Shown piece after piece: positions 25,930-38,554 of a DNA stretch of 64,000 nt; position 1 is the first letter of the stretch, and each line of letters starts with the position of its first letter. The position numbers were made by a program, and so were the translations under genes. Origin of the DNA: Allolobophora icterica (Eukaryota; Annelida; Clitellata; Crassiclitellata; Lumbricidae); assembly GCA_963556255.1 (NCBI GenBank), contig OY744608.1, positions 15,027,140 to 15,091,139 of the forward strand. Direction: 5' to 3'. The notes beneath the pieces are model-generated. The model worked only from the letters and a program-made list of their open reading frames with translations. It ran no database searches and was not told where the DNA came from.

Positions 25930-26976
25930 AGTATCCGAGAAAATTTCAAGATTTCGAGGAATGCAATTTGGGCAAATTCGTGGTAACACAGTGAGACTGC
26001 AACTGCGGCCAATTGTAAACACATTAGTCCATCTACAAAATACTAACGCACACACAGAGTTGTTTTACGTTTATATTCACAGCCAAAAGCTGGATAGCAT
26101 GAAAGTCTCAAATGCATCTCAACAAAAACAACTAAACTGATATGAAAATGTTTTTCTAAATGTCATTTAGCTTTAAAAATTCAGTTAACAGCTGCAGTAA
26201 CTTCAACAACACTTGGAATATTCTTCCCATTTTTTAAAGCAGCCAGCCCTAGAAGTCTATCCTTAAAGCTCACATGCAATCTTAGCTTTCATGTGAAGCG
26301 CAGACATGGCACACAAAAATTCTTATAATTCACAACAAGCTTCTTGCAGCAAAGTTGAGTGCAGCCAACACATGCTGCTTCTGATACACATACATATGGA
26401 CGAATGTATGCATGCATGTATGTATGTATGTATTCACACACTCAGTATAGCTCAACTCCTTAACTGACGTAACCAAGTGTGGAAGAAGGTCCAAGACATG
26501 GGAAGTCAGACAATGGCATTGTATCTTCTGTTGCTGCTCCTACAATACTGAATAAAATACTGACTGGCCTTCAGTGCAGCAATGGTAATCAAAACAAAAC
26601 ATTAAAATTAAAATGCGTAAGACAAAAATTACTCAATGAGATTAAACTGCAGTCAAAATAGAACATTAAAAACAGTAGTAACTTAGCTGACAACTAAAAT
26701 CTTATGGTTTGCAGACATCTCTGCATTTTTCAGAACCATACATCAACCTTAAACACAATCGATATTCTCAACTACTAACATAAAATAACTCCTCCAATAC
26801 TCTCTATAGAAAGTTCATCTATAGTTTACTCAAAATTTTGGCACATCTATAATCCTGGTTGCTTTGACACAAGACAGAATCACTCCAAATGACCACATAA
26901 GTTGTTTTTTAACCACAGAACAGTTACCAGAGCATAATACAATCTGTTCAAGTAGCCTAATAAAATTGTCCACTGA

Positions 26977-27795
26977 TCACTTCGGGCTGTTTGTCTTGCT
27001 ACTTGCTGTTTTATCATTTCCAGCCATCTGGGTGGAATCACTGTTATATTGCTGCATTCTCTGACTAGATGATTTTCTAGGCTTCATTACTGTAGCATAT
27101 TCAGCATGTCCGGAGTCAGTTCTACGGGGACTGGTAGACGCCTCACCACCTTGAACACCGTTGGCGTCAGTTTTCTTGGCTGCACTTGAGCCACGAGCTC
27201 GTGGGCGTGGCAAAGCTTCTGGATGCTGTTCTTCAAATTCCACTGGGTTCTTCTGTCCAGACTTTGATTGTGATGCACTGGGTTTTGAGTTCAAATCACT
27301 GTTTTGCCCTGCATTGTGAACATTTGCAAGTGCACGTTCCTGCTCGTCTTCCAGTGGGGAGACAAATCCCGACCTAAAGTCACGCTGTTGAGCTGGTTTT
27401 TCTACATACTCTGGTGTATAGATCTGCATCTTTGTACGGTCTGCAGACATTCTACTAGGATTGTTCCCTTTGTCAGTTACCGTCATTGGTTCCTTCTCAG
27501 CTTCTTCCAAGTCAGTATTATACAGATTACGACGCAATGGATCTGTCCTCTTCTGACCTCTCAACCTTGCTTTTGGAGATTCTTGACCAGTTTCAGGCGG
27601 CAGTTCACTCACGGATGACTGTCCTCTTCTGGACGTAGTACGAGACCCGGAAGTGGAGTGCCTCTGGGTAGGTGATGTCCAGCCTGGACGATATGTGGGG
27701 GACTGTCGGTCCTTGCTCTCAACAGGTAAGGTGTAATAAGCCAAGTTGCGCTTCAAGAAATCTCTCACCGCCAGGTACATGAAATGATAATGGTC
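26977..27795 (-). CDS. Phosphatase gene exon 8 (end of D2 and cytoplasmic tail)
   Basis: Acceptor CATTTTAG| precedes codons for DHYHFMYLAVRDFLK. Joined to exon 7 these complete the usual D2 ending (xxYxFxYxAV). About 255 residues rich in Ser, Thr, Lys and Gln follow, with no recognisable domain. Tyrosines in YTPEYV and EYATV contexts are candidate phosphorylation sites. Stop TGA at 26979-26977. Confidence 0.87.
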   Translation of the reverse strand, partial: DHYHFMYLAVRDFLKRNLAYYTLPVESKDRQSPTYRPGWTSPTQRHSTSGSRTTSRRGQSSVSELPPETGQESPKARLRGQKRTDPLRRNLYNTDLEEAEKEPMTVTDKGNNPSRMSADRTKMQIYTPEYVEKPAQQRDFRSGFVSPLEDEQERALANVHNAGQNSDLNSKPSASQSKSGQKNPVEFEEQHPEALPRPRARGSSAAKKTDANGVQGGEASTSPRRTDSGHAEYATVMKPRKSSSQRMQQYNSDSTQMAGNDKTASSKTNSPK

Positions 27796-30700
27796 CTAAA
27801 ATGTACATATAAATCTCTTAGTGAGTCTTTATGCTTTTACTAATTTCCATGCATAACAGTAGGGTGGTCCACAAATGCATGGTGAAAATGTTTTTCTCAG
27901 ATTTCAATGCACATAGGCTCATTTTGTTCCTCTTTCAAATTACTATTATTTCACAAATATTTTAAGCAATTAGACAATTTTTAGAGGTTGCTCAGTAGCC
28001 CCAAAGTTTTATATATCTGAAACTTATGCAAGAGTCTGCAATAGCCCAAATGCAACAACAATGTTCCGATGATGGCGAAAAAAATTTTTGACCTCTTTCT
28101 TTGAGCAGTTCAGTTCAAAACTCGTTTTTGACCAGATCAGTTCTAAAGTGTCCCCCCACCCGTCAAACAAGATCGCCGCCAATGGTCATCATACTTCACA
28201 CAGCTAACCGAATTCCAACCTTCAAATACAGGAATTCAACCCCCAGTTGCAGCAAGCCCCTACATTTAACAATATTTCTTTCATGTACTCCAAAATGTGG
28301 TTAGCAGTTGGTTCAATAAAGGATATACTTACTTCCTTATTCAAAAAACAAGAACCACCACATAGAAAACAAAGAAATTGCCAGAGGAAACTGTAACTTT
28401 CTCTTACCTCATGGTCCATGGAACTGACGATGTAGGAACGAATCAGACGAGAAGTGCTGAAGATATCGAGAATTCCTTCTTTTTCCGACTGCTCCAGCAC
28501 GTACCAAAGGACCATCAACAAAGCGGCACGGCTCTTGCCAATTCCACATCCACTGAACAGTAGAACAGGACGATTGGCACTGTATCTATTCAGCCACTGA
28601 CGCAGCTGTTCCAGTAGTTCAAGCATCTCAGCAACTGCAGGGGCCTCATCATCGCGTGGCCATTTGGTGAACTCAAACAGTCGAACGTTGTGGGTGCCTA
28701 CTTCTTCCTGGACGTGGCGAAGCCGGACCTTGAGGTTGTAGGCCACGTAGATGTTGCTTGGACTAGCTTTGACAGAAGTGCAGAGAATTGAAAAATGTTT
28801 GCTATTGACGGATTCATCCATCTGAGGCAGAAGGTGTTTGGCATCGAGAAGATCAGCCCTTTTGTTTAACATGACGATGCAGTTAACGCGATTGTCTGTG
28901 ATGCTGTGCCAGAATTCATCGCAGTAAGTCGCTGAAATACAGCAAGAGGCTATGAACATATCACGCTTGATAAATCCACTGAGAGTTTGGAATGGATACG
29001 GGTCAAGGTCATTCAAATCATCGTCCTCTTCTAGAGCATTTGGATCGGTCATGGAGGCTTCCAGTAACATAGACTTTCTGCTGACAAGCGACCTTGTCAA
29101 GGAGTCTGTGTAAACTGGCAACTGCACCATCACCTGTTGCTCATAAGTCAATGTTTTCAGCGCAGTTTCTGATGACTCCAGTCCCTCAAAGGTCATAACA
29201 AATCGCTCGGCCAGATAGCGCGACGGATTGTGGTCAAACTCTTCGCAGAGGCACTCATAGATGAAACGATACTGGACAAATGACTTCACCAAGTTGCTTC
29301 GCTCAGCACGCAACAGCGTTACCAAACGCAGGACATCCACAACCCCAGTGTTGAGGCCCTGAGTCAAAAGCGTATCGACAGCAACGTAGACGCCACTGCG
29401 TCCACCACCCGTGCGACAGTGAACCAAAAATCCTGTATCCGATTTGCGCTCCTCCCTTATGCGCTTCACAAAGCTGAGGAAAGTAATTGGGTGCTCTGGT
29501 ACCCCGCCTTTCGACCAAGACAAGTACTGCCAATGAAAAACATGTCGTTCTCTTACTGCATTCACCTCACCGATTTTGAAATGCCGGACAGAGTAGTTGG
29601 CAAAAGTATTAACGCTAACCAGTTCCACATGTATACCATCATAGGCATGGTACCTGCCTAGCATTTCGGGCCAGTAACAATCAAAATTTAGAGAATCTGG
29701 TGCCTCGCTGTCCATCAACATGACGATTGTACTAGTTCCCCGCTCCCAAACCATCTGCCAGAAATGTCCCAAAGTACTGAGCGTTGGACACTGGGTTACA
29801 ATGCAGTATCGACGGCCGATGGTTCGCACAAAGCTGGCGTTTATGTAGGCCGAGGACTGAGGCAAACCGTGTTTCAGTTTAACACGATTACGATCGTAAG
29901 GCACCGCCTGAGGAGAACGATTCTGGATCGCATTACAGGTCAACCATGCGACATTTACAGAATCTGTAAAACAGTTAGGTAGGAGGATGAACTGTTCTTC
30001 AAGGGATCCGGAATCCACAAAGAGGTACTGAGAACAAAAGTCCCGAAGTTTCTGCACCGGGACTGGACAAGATCTGGAAATGCTTGACCCACTACATTCA
30101 TAGATAACACAAGCATCGGGTATGACATAATCACCGTCCGCACCTGAGATGGCATCAAAATCCTTCTGTGCGCTTCTGGGAATGAGGACTGAGCTAAGAA
30201 GGTAGGAAGCGGCCAGGTTACGATTCACTGGCGAAGGCTCAGGGTGTCTATACGGTGCATGAACAATCTCAACCTTTGTCAGCCGATTTATCTTTGCCCT
30301 CCTCCAGAACAAAACAATTATGATGATGAGCAATATGATAAAGAACAGCAGCACACAAAGAACAATCAGAACAATCATGGCCACACTTAAGCCACCTTCA
30401 GGTGGAGGAGCAACTTCAGTCAGAACCGGTCCAGCTGGCTGACTGGCCATACGATGAGTTATTCCATCCAAGGAGTTCTCCCACACAAACCACACCATGT
30501 ACGTGGTGTTTGGTTCCAATGGAACATTGCTGAAACCTTGATACGTTTGGCCATCACCAACCACAAATGGATCACCACTAGAATTCATTGCGCCGGTGAC
30601 ATAAAAAGGAAAGTTGAGCCGCTGAGCAGTTGTGACGTCAACCATTATATGTTGTTCTTTAAGAGTCGAACGACTGTCTTCGAACGGAAATGTTCGCCTG

Positions 30701-33700
30701 GAGTCAACAGCATCCTGGAAATGGCTTTTCTCTGATTCGAGTTTTTCGATCACTACCAGACGCAGAAAGACTATGTTTGCACTGCGCTTCTTAGTAGTCA
30801 CGGTCACTGTGAAACTCGTATCAGAAACGTCGGAGACAACAGGAGTGGGTGGACTTGGTGGAGGAGGAGGCGCAGTATAAAGCACAATACTATATCTTCT
30901 CCATTCACCATCAGAGCTGTTGAACATCACAGTAATTTTGTACTTTGTTGCAGGAAGAAGGTCAGTAATATCGAAGACGCGACCTGGGTGGCACTGTTTG
31001 ACAACCCACGTATCGTTATTGTCAAGATCATCAACATTTATCTAAAAGGTAAGCACAGATGAAATTAGTATTTACGCTTTGACTAAAATTTAATAAAGAC
31101 ATGTTTGGTCTTGATGACAGCGAACATCAAAAGACAGAGAAAAGACCATTAAATAAAAATGCATTAACCTAAAAACTAAGCAGAGTAACAGTAGCTTTTA
31201 GTGGACTTCTATAATAAATTATCCAAAATAACCAAACTACGATATGCTACTCCATATCAACCTCTCTCACTACCTAGCAGAAACCACAGTGTAGTATCAT
31301 CGTTATCATCAGACCCTCCTGGTAAATTCCAACAGCAATAAGCTGTTTTCAGTGCTTTCTCAAAGCACTGGTGGACATGTCATTCTGCAACAGTGTTTTG
31401 GACAGGCAAGCCAGTTCACACTCAAAGGCAGCCAACATCACATACAGTCCAACTCATATCAAGTTTGTTGATGGTCCATACCTTGTCTGGTTCCCTCCAC
31501 ACTTTTCCCTTGTCAATCAGAACTCTATTCCACATCAACAGCCTTTGCTCCTTTGTACTGCTGCATGCAATTCCGTTCTGCACTCTTACTCCCTTTTGTC
31601 CATAGCAAAATACTCTGTACTACCTGTCTTAGCCAAGTCACCTTGTTTGTACTTCTAAGGAAGCCAAGCTCAGGTGGGACAGTTGTTTTCACTTACAAAC
31701 TGCAGAACAGAAAAATTCTAGCATGGAAAAAAAATCTGTATGTAATGTTGTCATTCTTCAAAATTTCTCAGTTGGTCTCCCGTTTGCAGGTGTCACACAC
31801 AAAGCTGCAAAGGAAGACCACCTCTATCAACCGCTCTACATCAAATCAAATCCACTAGGGCATACATATATATATACGAAATGAAAACCCAATCTCACCT
31901 TGCACTCAACTCCAGTCACATTTTCTATCCCAGGATGAAGTTCTAGAATGACTCTATGCTCTCTACGTAAAAAAATCCTGAGAATGTTGTCTGGAGTTGA
32001 GGCAGTTGTGACATCTTCAGAGCTATATCCAGAGATCATCTCCTGTGATGCAGTAGTTTCCCCCAAGCGCCTTGAAGCAGTCAAACCTGCAGTCACATCT
32101 GGCACGACTGTTATTGCTCCAGCTGCTGGATTACCAGGGACAAATGATCTTGCTTCAGCTACTGCAGTCGTACCTGTAGTCACACCTGCAGTCGTAACTG
32201 TAGTCACGCCTGCAGTCCTACCAGTAGTCACACCTGCAGTCCTACCAGTAGTCACACCTGCAGTCCCACTTGTTGTCATACTTGTTGTGATAGCTGCTGT
32301 CACATGTTGATCCACATCTGGCACGAATATTTGTCCACCTGCCGGATTAGCAATGACACCTGAACTTGCTTCAGTAACACCTGCAGTCCCATTTCTTGTG
32401 ATACTTGTTGTGATAGCTGCTGTTTTATGGTGATCCACATCTGGCACGAATATTTGTCCACCTGCCGGATTAGCAATGACACCTGAACTCGCTTCAGTAA
32501 CACCTGCAGTTCCATTTCTTGTGATATTTGTTGTGATAGCTGCTGTTTTATGGTGATCCACATCTGGCACAAATATTTGTCCACCTGTCGGATTGGCAAC
32601 GACACCTGAACTCGCTTCAGTCACACCTGCAGTCGTCCCATTTTTTGTGATACTTGTTGTGATAGCTGCTGTCTCATGGTGATCCACAACTGGCAGGAAT
32701 ATTTGTCCACCTGTCGGATTAGCAGTGACACCTGGACTCGCTTCAACTACTACAGGAAGAAAAATATGGAATGGCACTGATAGCGGACCGGCATGGCCAG
32801 CATCATTGATGGCACGAACGGTGATGTCGATCGTGTAGTTTGTGTAATAAAAGTACTGGATGATGCTGACGTTGGCTGGCCACTCTTCACTGGCTGTCAA
32901 ACTGACGCAAGGCCTGATGCAAGCAATGAATATCTCATGTCTGGCTAATCCATTGCAGTTCATGCTTCCCAGAGATGGTGGCTACAGTTCAAACCATAAC
33001 AATATGCATTAACATTTACCAGGACCAGTGCAGTAATCGTTCAGTACAGTGCACCTTTTCAAACTCAACTTTGTGTGAAGAAAACGGCTGAGAACATGTC
33101 CAAAGAGGTTGCATGGCTAAATAATGAAAACAGACTATGCCAGGAGTCAAATCAAAGAAGCATTGGTGGTAGATTGTTGCACAACTACTAAGCCTCCAAT
33201 ACCGCAATGCAAGATTACAGCTGGCCAGTGGCCACCGTACGGAATCTTGGTTCGATATCAAAGCATAAATCTCAAAACTGATTTATTTCTCAGCTATAAA
33301 GCAACAGTCTTTTCCTACATACTATAATTAATTTACCAGCTTATTAAAAGCAGCATAAGGTCAAGAAAACTATCGAATACAACTGACAAGAGACATTTTA
33401 TTAAAACACAGCTCTAGAAGAAAGTTTGTGAACCACGTAAACCCATACCACGATAAGATCCAGTAACCTTGCTAATGGAAATAGAGAAAACACAAGAGAT
33501 TATAAAAACTTCAAAAAAAGCAACACTGTTGAGTAAAATGCTTTATAACCACAAGATGAAAAGTAGCAATATCACAGCGTCAAGTATGGAACAGCAGGAG
33601 GAAAATCTGAGACTCTCTACTACTCAGTCAATAATTACCAGTCAAAATTCTGACAATTTTGGTGAATTTCTGAAACTGTTGGTCAGACTAGTAGACATTA

Positions 33701-36700
33701 TTTGTTGCTGTCTCATCTTCAAAATGATAAAACTTGATTTATAATTAATTATCGTCATACCATTTTAAATTATTGACAAATTTCATAACCCTCACCATCC
33801 ATGTGACTCGGATGTAGGTCTGTTGATTTTCTATCATTTGAGCTGTGACATTTGTTGGGGGATCAGATGGTGCTAAAGACAGTAAATGGACACACACCAC
33901 AAAGTAATTTACATTTACAAGTAACTGTCCTTCCTAAGTAGATCCTTATTACTATACATTTGCTAACTTTGAGATGAAGAGAAGAAGAGCCTGGGTAAGT
34001 GGGTACCTCACTATTTGATCTTCTCACCAACAATTTATGAACCTGGTACTCATTTTATATCCTGGTTCACTATTGGTGCTTATAGAACAGAAATCTTTAA
34101 ATGTCCACTTGCCCTGAAGGGCATTTGACTTCAACCACAGTCCACCATGCTAGGTGACTGCAATACCTATAACAAAGACTGGGATTTAATGACTAACTGC
34201 TCTACTAATCTAACTGATACATTTATAAAACACCACATTTCCAAACAACCCCGGATATATCACATTTCTCAAGAATAGCATTAAATAACATGCTATTAAG
34301 TAGCATTCAGTTTAATCATCTTTAGACTAAACACATTCTTTGTTCCAGCAGACTGTATCTGAATCTTTGGCATACAGCCCAACTACTGTTATCTCACATG
34401 ATTTCACATGAACACGATGTGAATATAATATTATTATGTTTTCAGCCGACCAACACAACTAAGGAGCCATATTTCCACAGCTGTAGATAGGTTCAAGAGC
34501 TCTTATACTTCTGAGGCATGTAATGAATAATGTGTAATCAGCCTATCCTAAGTATTGACTTACAATTTTTTTTATCATTGTTACATACATAGGACTCTGA
34601 CTTATAGTAAGGAACAATTTATAGTCTGGAAACTACAGCAAGTCAAAAAGGATTCAAATAAGTGATGAAATAAAGTCGAAATATGCAATACATGACTTTT
34701 AAATAATTCAAGTTAGACTTTGAAAGTAGTCAGCAAAAGTCTTAGCAAAGAAAGCATATGAAGTCTTAGTGAAGAACACATATTATAGTTCATGTTCCTG
34801 GTTGCACTTAGCCAACCAGCTTTACTCAATAATGAATATACTGCTGCCACTACTACTACTATAGTCTAAGGGAAGAAAGCATATGAAGTCTCCATGAAGA
34901 AAGCATATAGCCTTAGCCAACAAAGCACAAAGTCTCAGTGAAGAAAGCATTCAACACATTAACGTTGAGAGTATGATAAAAGCGACTTGCAACTCGTTAA
35001 GTGTAAAAGTATTAGCGAAGAAAAGAAAGCACTACGCTGAAGAGGCAAAGTCAACAGTGACTCTGGCAGCAGCAAGACTTTAGAGTTCATATGATTACAA
35101 ACCACTACAGCTGGTGACTATCCATCTTGCTGACTCTGGGCTAGGTACAGAGGGCAGTGGCTTATGGCTGTCATCCATCACCAGTCGTATTCGATACTTG
35201 TAAGCCGTGTTTGGCCTCAGGTTTACAACAGTGTAAGTAAACCTCATCAGAGCACTTGAATCCTCTAGATTCACCACATTCTGCCAGGATTTCGTCTGGT
35301 TGTCAAGCTGCTGAAGAGTATGTGAGATGACGGTGCCCACTCCACGGCCAGTCTGTCCAGTTATCCATTTTGGCCAGCTCAGGGTTACCTGACTTTCCGT
35401 GGTGGAGGTCACGTCTGGGGGATTGACAAGTACGGGCAACACTAAAACATGCAACAGACAAAATTTATGCAGTATTGGTTATGAAAACAGTCGAAGTAGC
35501 TTTAGCTGCAGATTTGTAATACGTTAAGGAAGAGACCACAGAACTGCTACGAAGATACAGCTTCATAAACATTTTCAGCTTGAGATGCACCTTTTCGAAC
35601 CTTTTAGATAGCCATATTTCAGCACCCTTGCGAGAATATTATAACATGTCATATAACAGTTCAGATACCTACAGTGTACATGCATACATACATGCATACA
35701 GACATACATTTACGCATATATATAGTGGAGCCAAGTTCAATGTAAAATCCACTATCAACAGATCTTACAATTACAAGATATACATTAACCAGTTGAACAA
35801 CTTTACTGCTTAACACTTTAGCGACTAGCTGCATTGGTTTCCCAGTTACTTTTAGTACACGCTCTTCATCAAAGTATTAGTAAACCAAGGTTCTTGAAAA
35901 TTAAATTTTAAAAAAATTGAGTTAAAAGATTACCTGGTGATCTTCTGAGAAGGATTAACCCCAAAAGCATATTTACCAGGTACTTTTGAATAGGCTAAAG
36001 CCCATGCAGTGAAGACAGTTAACACGTCTACAGGCTAAATCTAGCATTAATATTTAGCATTTGTTTAGCAGTGTATTTATTCTATTCTAGGGGATAAATG
36101 ATTGCGTTCAAACCCAGACAGAACAGAAAGATATTTCAAGATTTCTTTTCAACTAACACCGCTAGCAAACCAGTGGAAACATCATACAGTAAGAGAGCAG
36201 ACTGAACAATGAACAAAACATTTCTCTTTGTCAGTGAAGACACTGACCTGGGTCGGGAGCGCCTCTGATTGTTAGTGGCGCTATATAAATTATCGATTAC
36301 AATTACAATTACAATGAACATCCGCCCTCTCATGTTGAGGCTAAGAAACTGAAGTTAACATTTCAAACTCATGATTACATCTTGGAGTTTAGATTAAGGC
36401 ATCACTTTGCTTCTTCCTTTTCTTCTTCCTCTTTTCTTTCATAACTTCCAATCTCAAATCATACATTTGACACAGTTCACAGATATCAAAGACATACTAA
36501 ACTTTATATTTTGCACAACTTTGTAGAATGTTATTAAAATTTAAGAGCTTACAACTTACAATTTTGGCAGGACGGACCACCCCACCCCAGCAGGCACTGA
36601 TTTGAAGAGCAAAGTCCATTGATGCTGTCACACACATCATTAGGAGGACAGTGACAAATATGAGAGCAGTTTAACCCAAACATTCCATTAGGACAGCCTA

Positions 36701-38306
36701 AAACACAAAACAAACACTGCATCAGCCCTATTTAGACCATTAGCAAGTAAACAATCACAACAATATGCAGTCTATCGATATTGAAGCCACGAAATCAGAA
36801 TGCAAAATAACTGCATGAAGTTCTCCCACATTGGATTGTATGAGGACATGGTCCACTGGCTCCCCATTAACCACAAAACAAAGTTCACGATTCTCCTTCT
36901 GGGGAGGGCCGTGTTGGTTGACACGGCACCAAAATACACAAGAGAGCTTTATGTTCCAGTCTCAAGTTAACTAGGTTGCCGATTCCTATGCTCTGCAGCT
37001 CAAGGTGATATACTGATGCTGCATTTCCATACGTCACCTCAAGCCCATCATGCTTTCGTAAGTCTTTCTCTTGGAATGATCTACTGCTGCAAATGTGTGC
37101 TGCTACATTTAGCTCTGTCCCACAAACATTTTCAAGACCGTCTTAAATGCACTCATTTAGATCAGTTAGTCATGTGTGCAGTGTCTTCATTAGGTACTTA
37201 AAACATGCTATATTAAGCCACAAGATAGATACATACACGTCATACATACATACATACATCATACATACAACATTTGACTATTAAGAGCCCTTTATGTCTT
37301 TGAATGACAAGTAACAGAACTGATATGACCAACCAATTCAACAATGAGCAAATGACAGGAATGCAAATGACATCAAAGCCTATCACAAATGCAACATCAA
37401 CTTTACCTGCTTGACAAGTTGGAGGGTTTGTCCATCCATAGGAGCACTTGCCATCAGTACATCTGCCATCTTCCCACCGACAGTACTCATTACCATTGTG
37501 GCAGTGACAAGTTCCCCCACAGTCTGGTGATCCAAAGCTTCCTCTGGGGCAAGGTATTGCTGCACAAGTATTCAAAACTCCTATTTATCTTTTTCTGAAC
37601 AATGATTAAAATTAAAATATGCTTCATTTCTTTAACTGACAAATTATTCAAACTACAATTCTAATCGCAATCAGGCTTTCAGCATTCACAAATCTTTTAC
37701 AGCAAGCAATACTTACAACATTCTTACAATCAATTACATCCACTCACTTAGGAAAATCATAAATCAATTTTGAGATAATAAGCATTTATGTTTGGATGGC
37801 GAACAAGCAATGTAAAGATAATTTACATGAGAATTTGGGATAATCAACTGGGGTGGATTTAAGATACTCAAACTGTAATGGGGACTCTGTGCAACTAATG
37901 AAAATAGTGTCCAAGTGCCCACTGTGGTTCGGACTATACCTTTTGTGCATGTGATACCTAGTGGTAGTTTTCGCAAATGCTCATTGAGTCTCTCATTACT
38001 GCAACAGTAGCAAATATATATGTCTGTTAAAACATCATTTTACTTCATGACAGCTGCCACTATTGGCACAATGTGGGCCATATACACCGATGTGACAGTC
38101 TGGGGTGGTTGACTGGCTTAACACCGCAGTAAAAAAATGACACCATAGGTGTTGCCACTAAAAAAGTAGTCTAAACAATAGTAGACATGTTATTTTGTCA
38201 CTCCCACAGGCTCCTCCTTTTGGGCAGACCGAACCATTAAAAATCTTGGGACAATGTTGAAACAACGCTGTCCACTTTGTCTCAATATCATCCAACATTG
38301 TCACAA

Positions 38307-38350
<44 letters not shown>

Positions 38351-38554
38351 GGTGAGGAGATGTTCTGCTGCAGTTCGAATGATACATCGTTTATAAAAAT
38401 TTATTCGTTACACTTTAGAAGCCTACATAAAAAATATTTATAAACTTTTAGTGTAAACACTGTACGTACTACGAATCTGTGCTCCACACTGACGAACTAT
38501 AGGAAACGCCAAAACGAGGTACATACACCACCTCCCGAATGGCGGCAATTCCAT
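26977..38554 (-). CDS. Receptor-type tyrosine phosphatase-like protein, complete, both catalytic domains altered
   Basis: Eight exons: 38554-38473, 37559-37407, 36697-36560, 35441-35106, 33872-33796, 32981-31899, 31041-28408 and 27795-26977. All junction phases agree (1,1,1,1,0,0,0), and the 5,322 nt encode 1,773 residues. Order: signal peptide (about 1-25), two laminin/Tie-type EGF modules (28-124), FN3 (125-236), FN3 (237-340), mucin-like repeats (about 345-580), FN3-like modules (about 590-835), transmembrane helix (841-869), PTP D1 (about 970-1220), PTP D2 (about 1260-1515) and a Ser/Thr/basic tail. D1 keeps the CX5R Cys (1165) and Arg (1171) but has WSK at 1132-1134 in place of WPD. D2 has Ser at the Cys position (1453), Lys at the Arg position (1459) and WPR for WPD. 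Likely a surface receptor with weak or no phosphatase activity, though substrate binding may persist. Confidence 0.85.
28148..28184. mobile_element. MITE right-end fragment
   Basis: GTGTCCCCCCACCC, then CAAGATCGCCGCC, matches the right end of the elements at 21298-21797 and 59847-60309. It lies in an intron of the phosphatase gene. The left end is not found. Confidence 0.6.
28408..31041 (-). CDS. Phosphatase gene exon 7 (FN3-like, transmembrane, D1, most of D2)
   Basis: A single 2,634-nt exon with acceptor ACCTTTTAG| and donor GAG|GTAAGA, phase 0-0. It encodes the membrane-proximal module, an uninterrupted transmembrane helix flanked by FWRRAK, and D1 with NRV, YINASF, TQCP and HCRTGGGRSG. 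It also encodes D2 up to SSMDHE. Catalytic domains of receptor phosphatases are normally split among many exons, so this size is unusual. Confidence 0.92.
31899..32981 (-). CDS. Phosphatase gene exon 6 (FN3 remainder and mucin-like repeats)
   Basis: A 1,083-nt phase 0-0 exon. After the rest of the FN3 module come four repeats of 41-42 residues (123, 123 and 126 bp between repeat starts) containing EASSGVIANPAGGQIFVPDV, then short TAGVTTG repeats. The region is rich in Thr with several N-glycosylation sites (NGT), consistent with an extended O-glycosylated stalk. The end begins another FN3-like module and ends AAG|GTGAGA. Confidence 0.85.
33796..33872 (-). CDS. Phosphatase gene exon 5 (start of second FN3)
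   Basis: A 77-nt exon, acceptor GTCTTTAG|, donor ATG|GTGAGG, phases 1-0. It encodes the first FN3 strands (PSDPPTNVTAQM, RVTWM), which continue in exon 6 with PPSLGSMNCNGL. Confidence 0.75.
34700..34965. repeat. Diverged 24-bp tandem-like repeats
   Basis: AGAAAGCATATGAAGTCT and close variants recur about six times in a phosphatase-gene intron. Confidence 0.5.
35106..35441 (-). CDS. Phosphatase gene exon 4 (fibronectin type III)
   Basis: One complete FN3 module: the start PPDVTSTTESQVTLSWP, the YTVVNLRPNTAYKYRIRLV core and a final PSPESARW. Phases 1-1. The donor A|GTGGTT is weaker than the others. Confidence 0.78.
36240..36320 (+). repeat. SINE 3' end with (ATTACA)n tail
   Basis: AGTGGCGCTATATAAATTAT is followed by GATTACAATTACAATTACAA. 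It sits in an intron of the phosphatase gene. Confidence 0.5.
36560..36697 (-). CDS. Phosphatase gene exon 3 (EGF-like module 2)
   Basis: Acceptor GTGTTTTAG| and donor |GTAAGT, phases 1-1. CPNGMFGLNC, ICHCPP, VCDSINGLC and LLGWGGPSC give a second module of the same type. Confidence 0.82.
36830..37170 (+). mobile_element. LINE reverse-transcriptase C-terminal remnant
   Basis: Plus-strand codons give HWLPINHKTKFTILLL and APKYTRELY, the HWLP...R..FK...L...L.G.AP.YL signature that follows the reverse-transcriptase domain in CR1/L2/RTE-like LINEs. Frameshifts and stops follow. It is antisense inside a phosphatase intron. Confidence 0.6.
37407..37559 (-). CDS. Phosphatase gene exon 2 (EGF-like module 1)
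   Basis: Acceptor TTGTGCAG| and donor |GTAAAG, phases 1-1. The CPRGSFG start, GTCHCHNG centre and YGWTNPPTC end follow the CPxGxFG...C.C...GWxGxxC pattern of Tie- and MEGF-type EGF modules. Confidence 0.8.
38310..38346. repeat. (GT)n microsatellite
   Basis: Short pure GT tract in intron 1 of the phosphatase gene. Confidence 0.9.
38473..38554 (-). CDS. Phosphatase gene exon 1 (signal peptide)
   Basis: ATG at 38554-38552, then a hydrophobic run (CMYLVLAFPIV) and a QCGAQI stretch that looks like a signal-peptide end. The proposed donor C|GTAGTA is phase 1, as exon 2 requires. An alternative phase-1 donor (A|GTGTTT) lies 14 nt further on, so the exact end is uncertain. Confidence 0.55.

Noticed and set aside
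31371..31858. Plus-strand frames within a phosphatase intron
   Set aside because: No domain, no paralogous match recognised, and antisense to a well-supported gene; length expected by chance.
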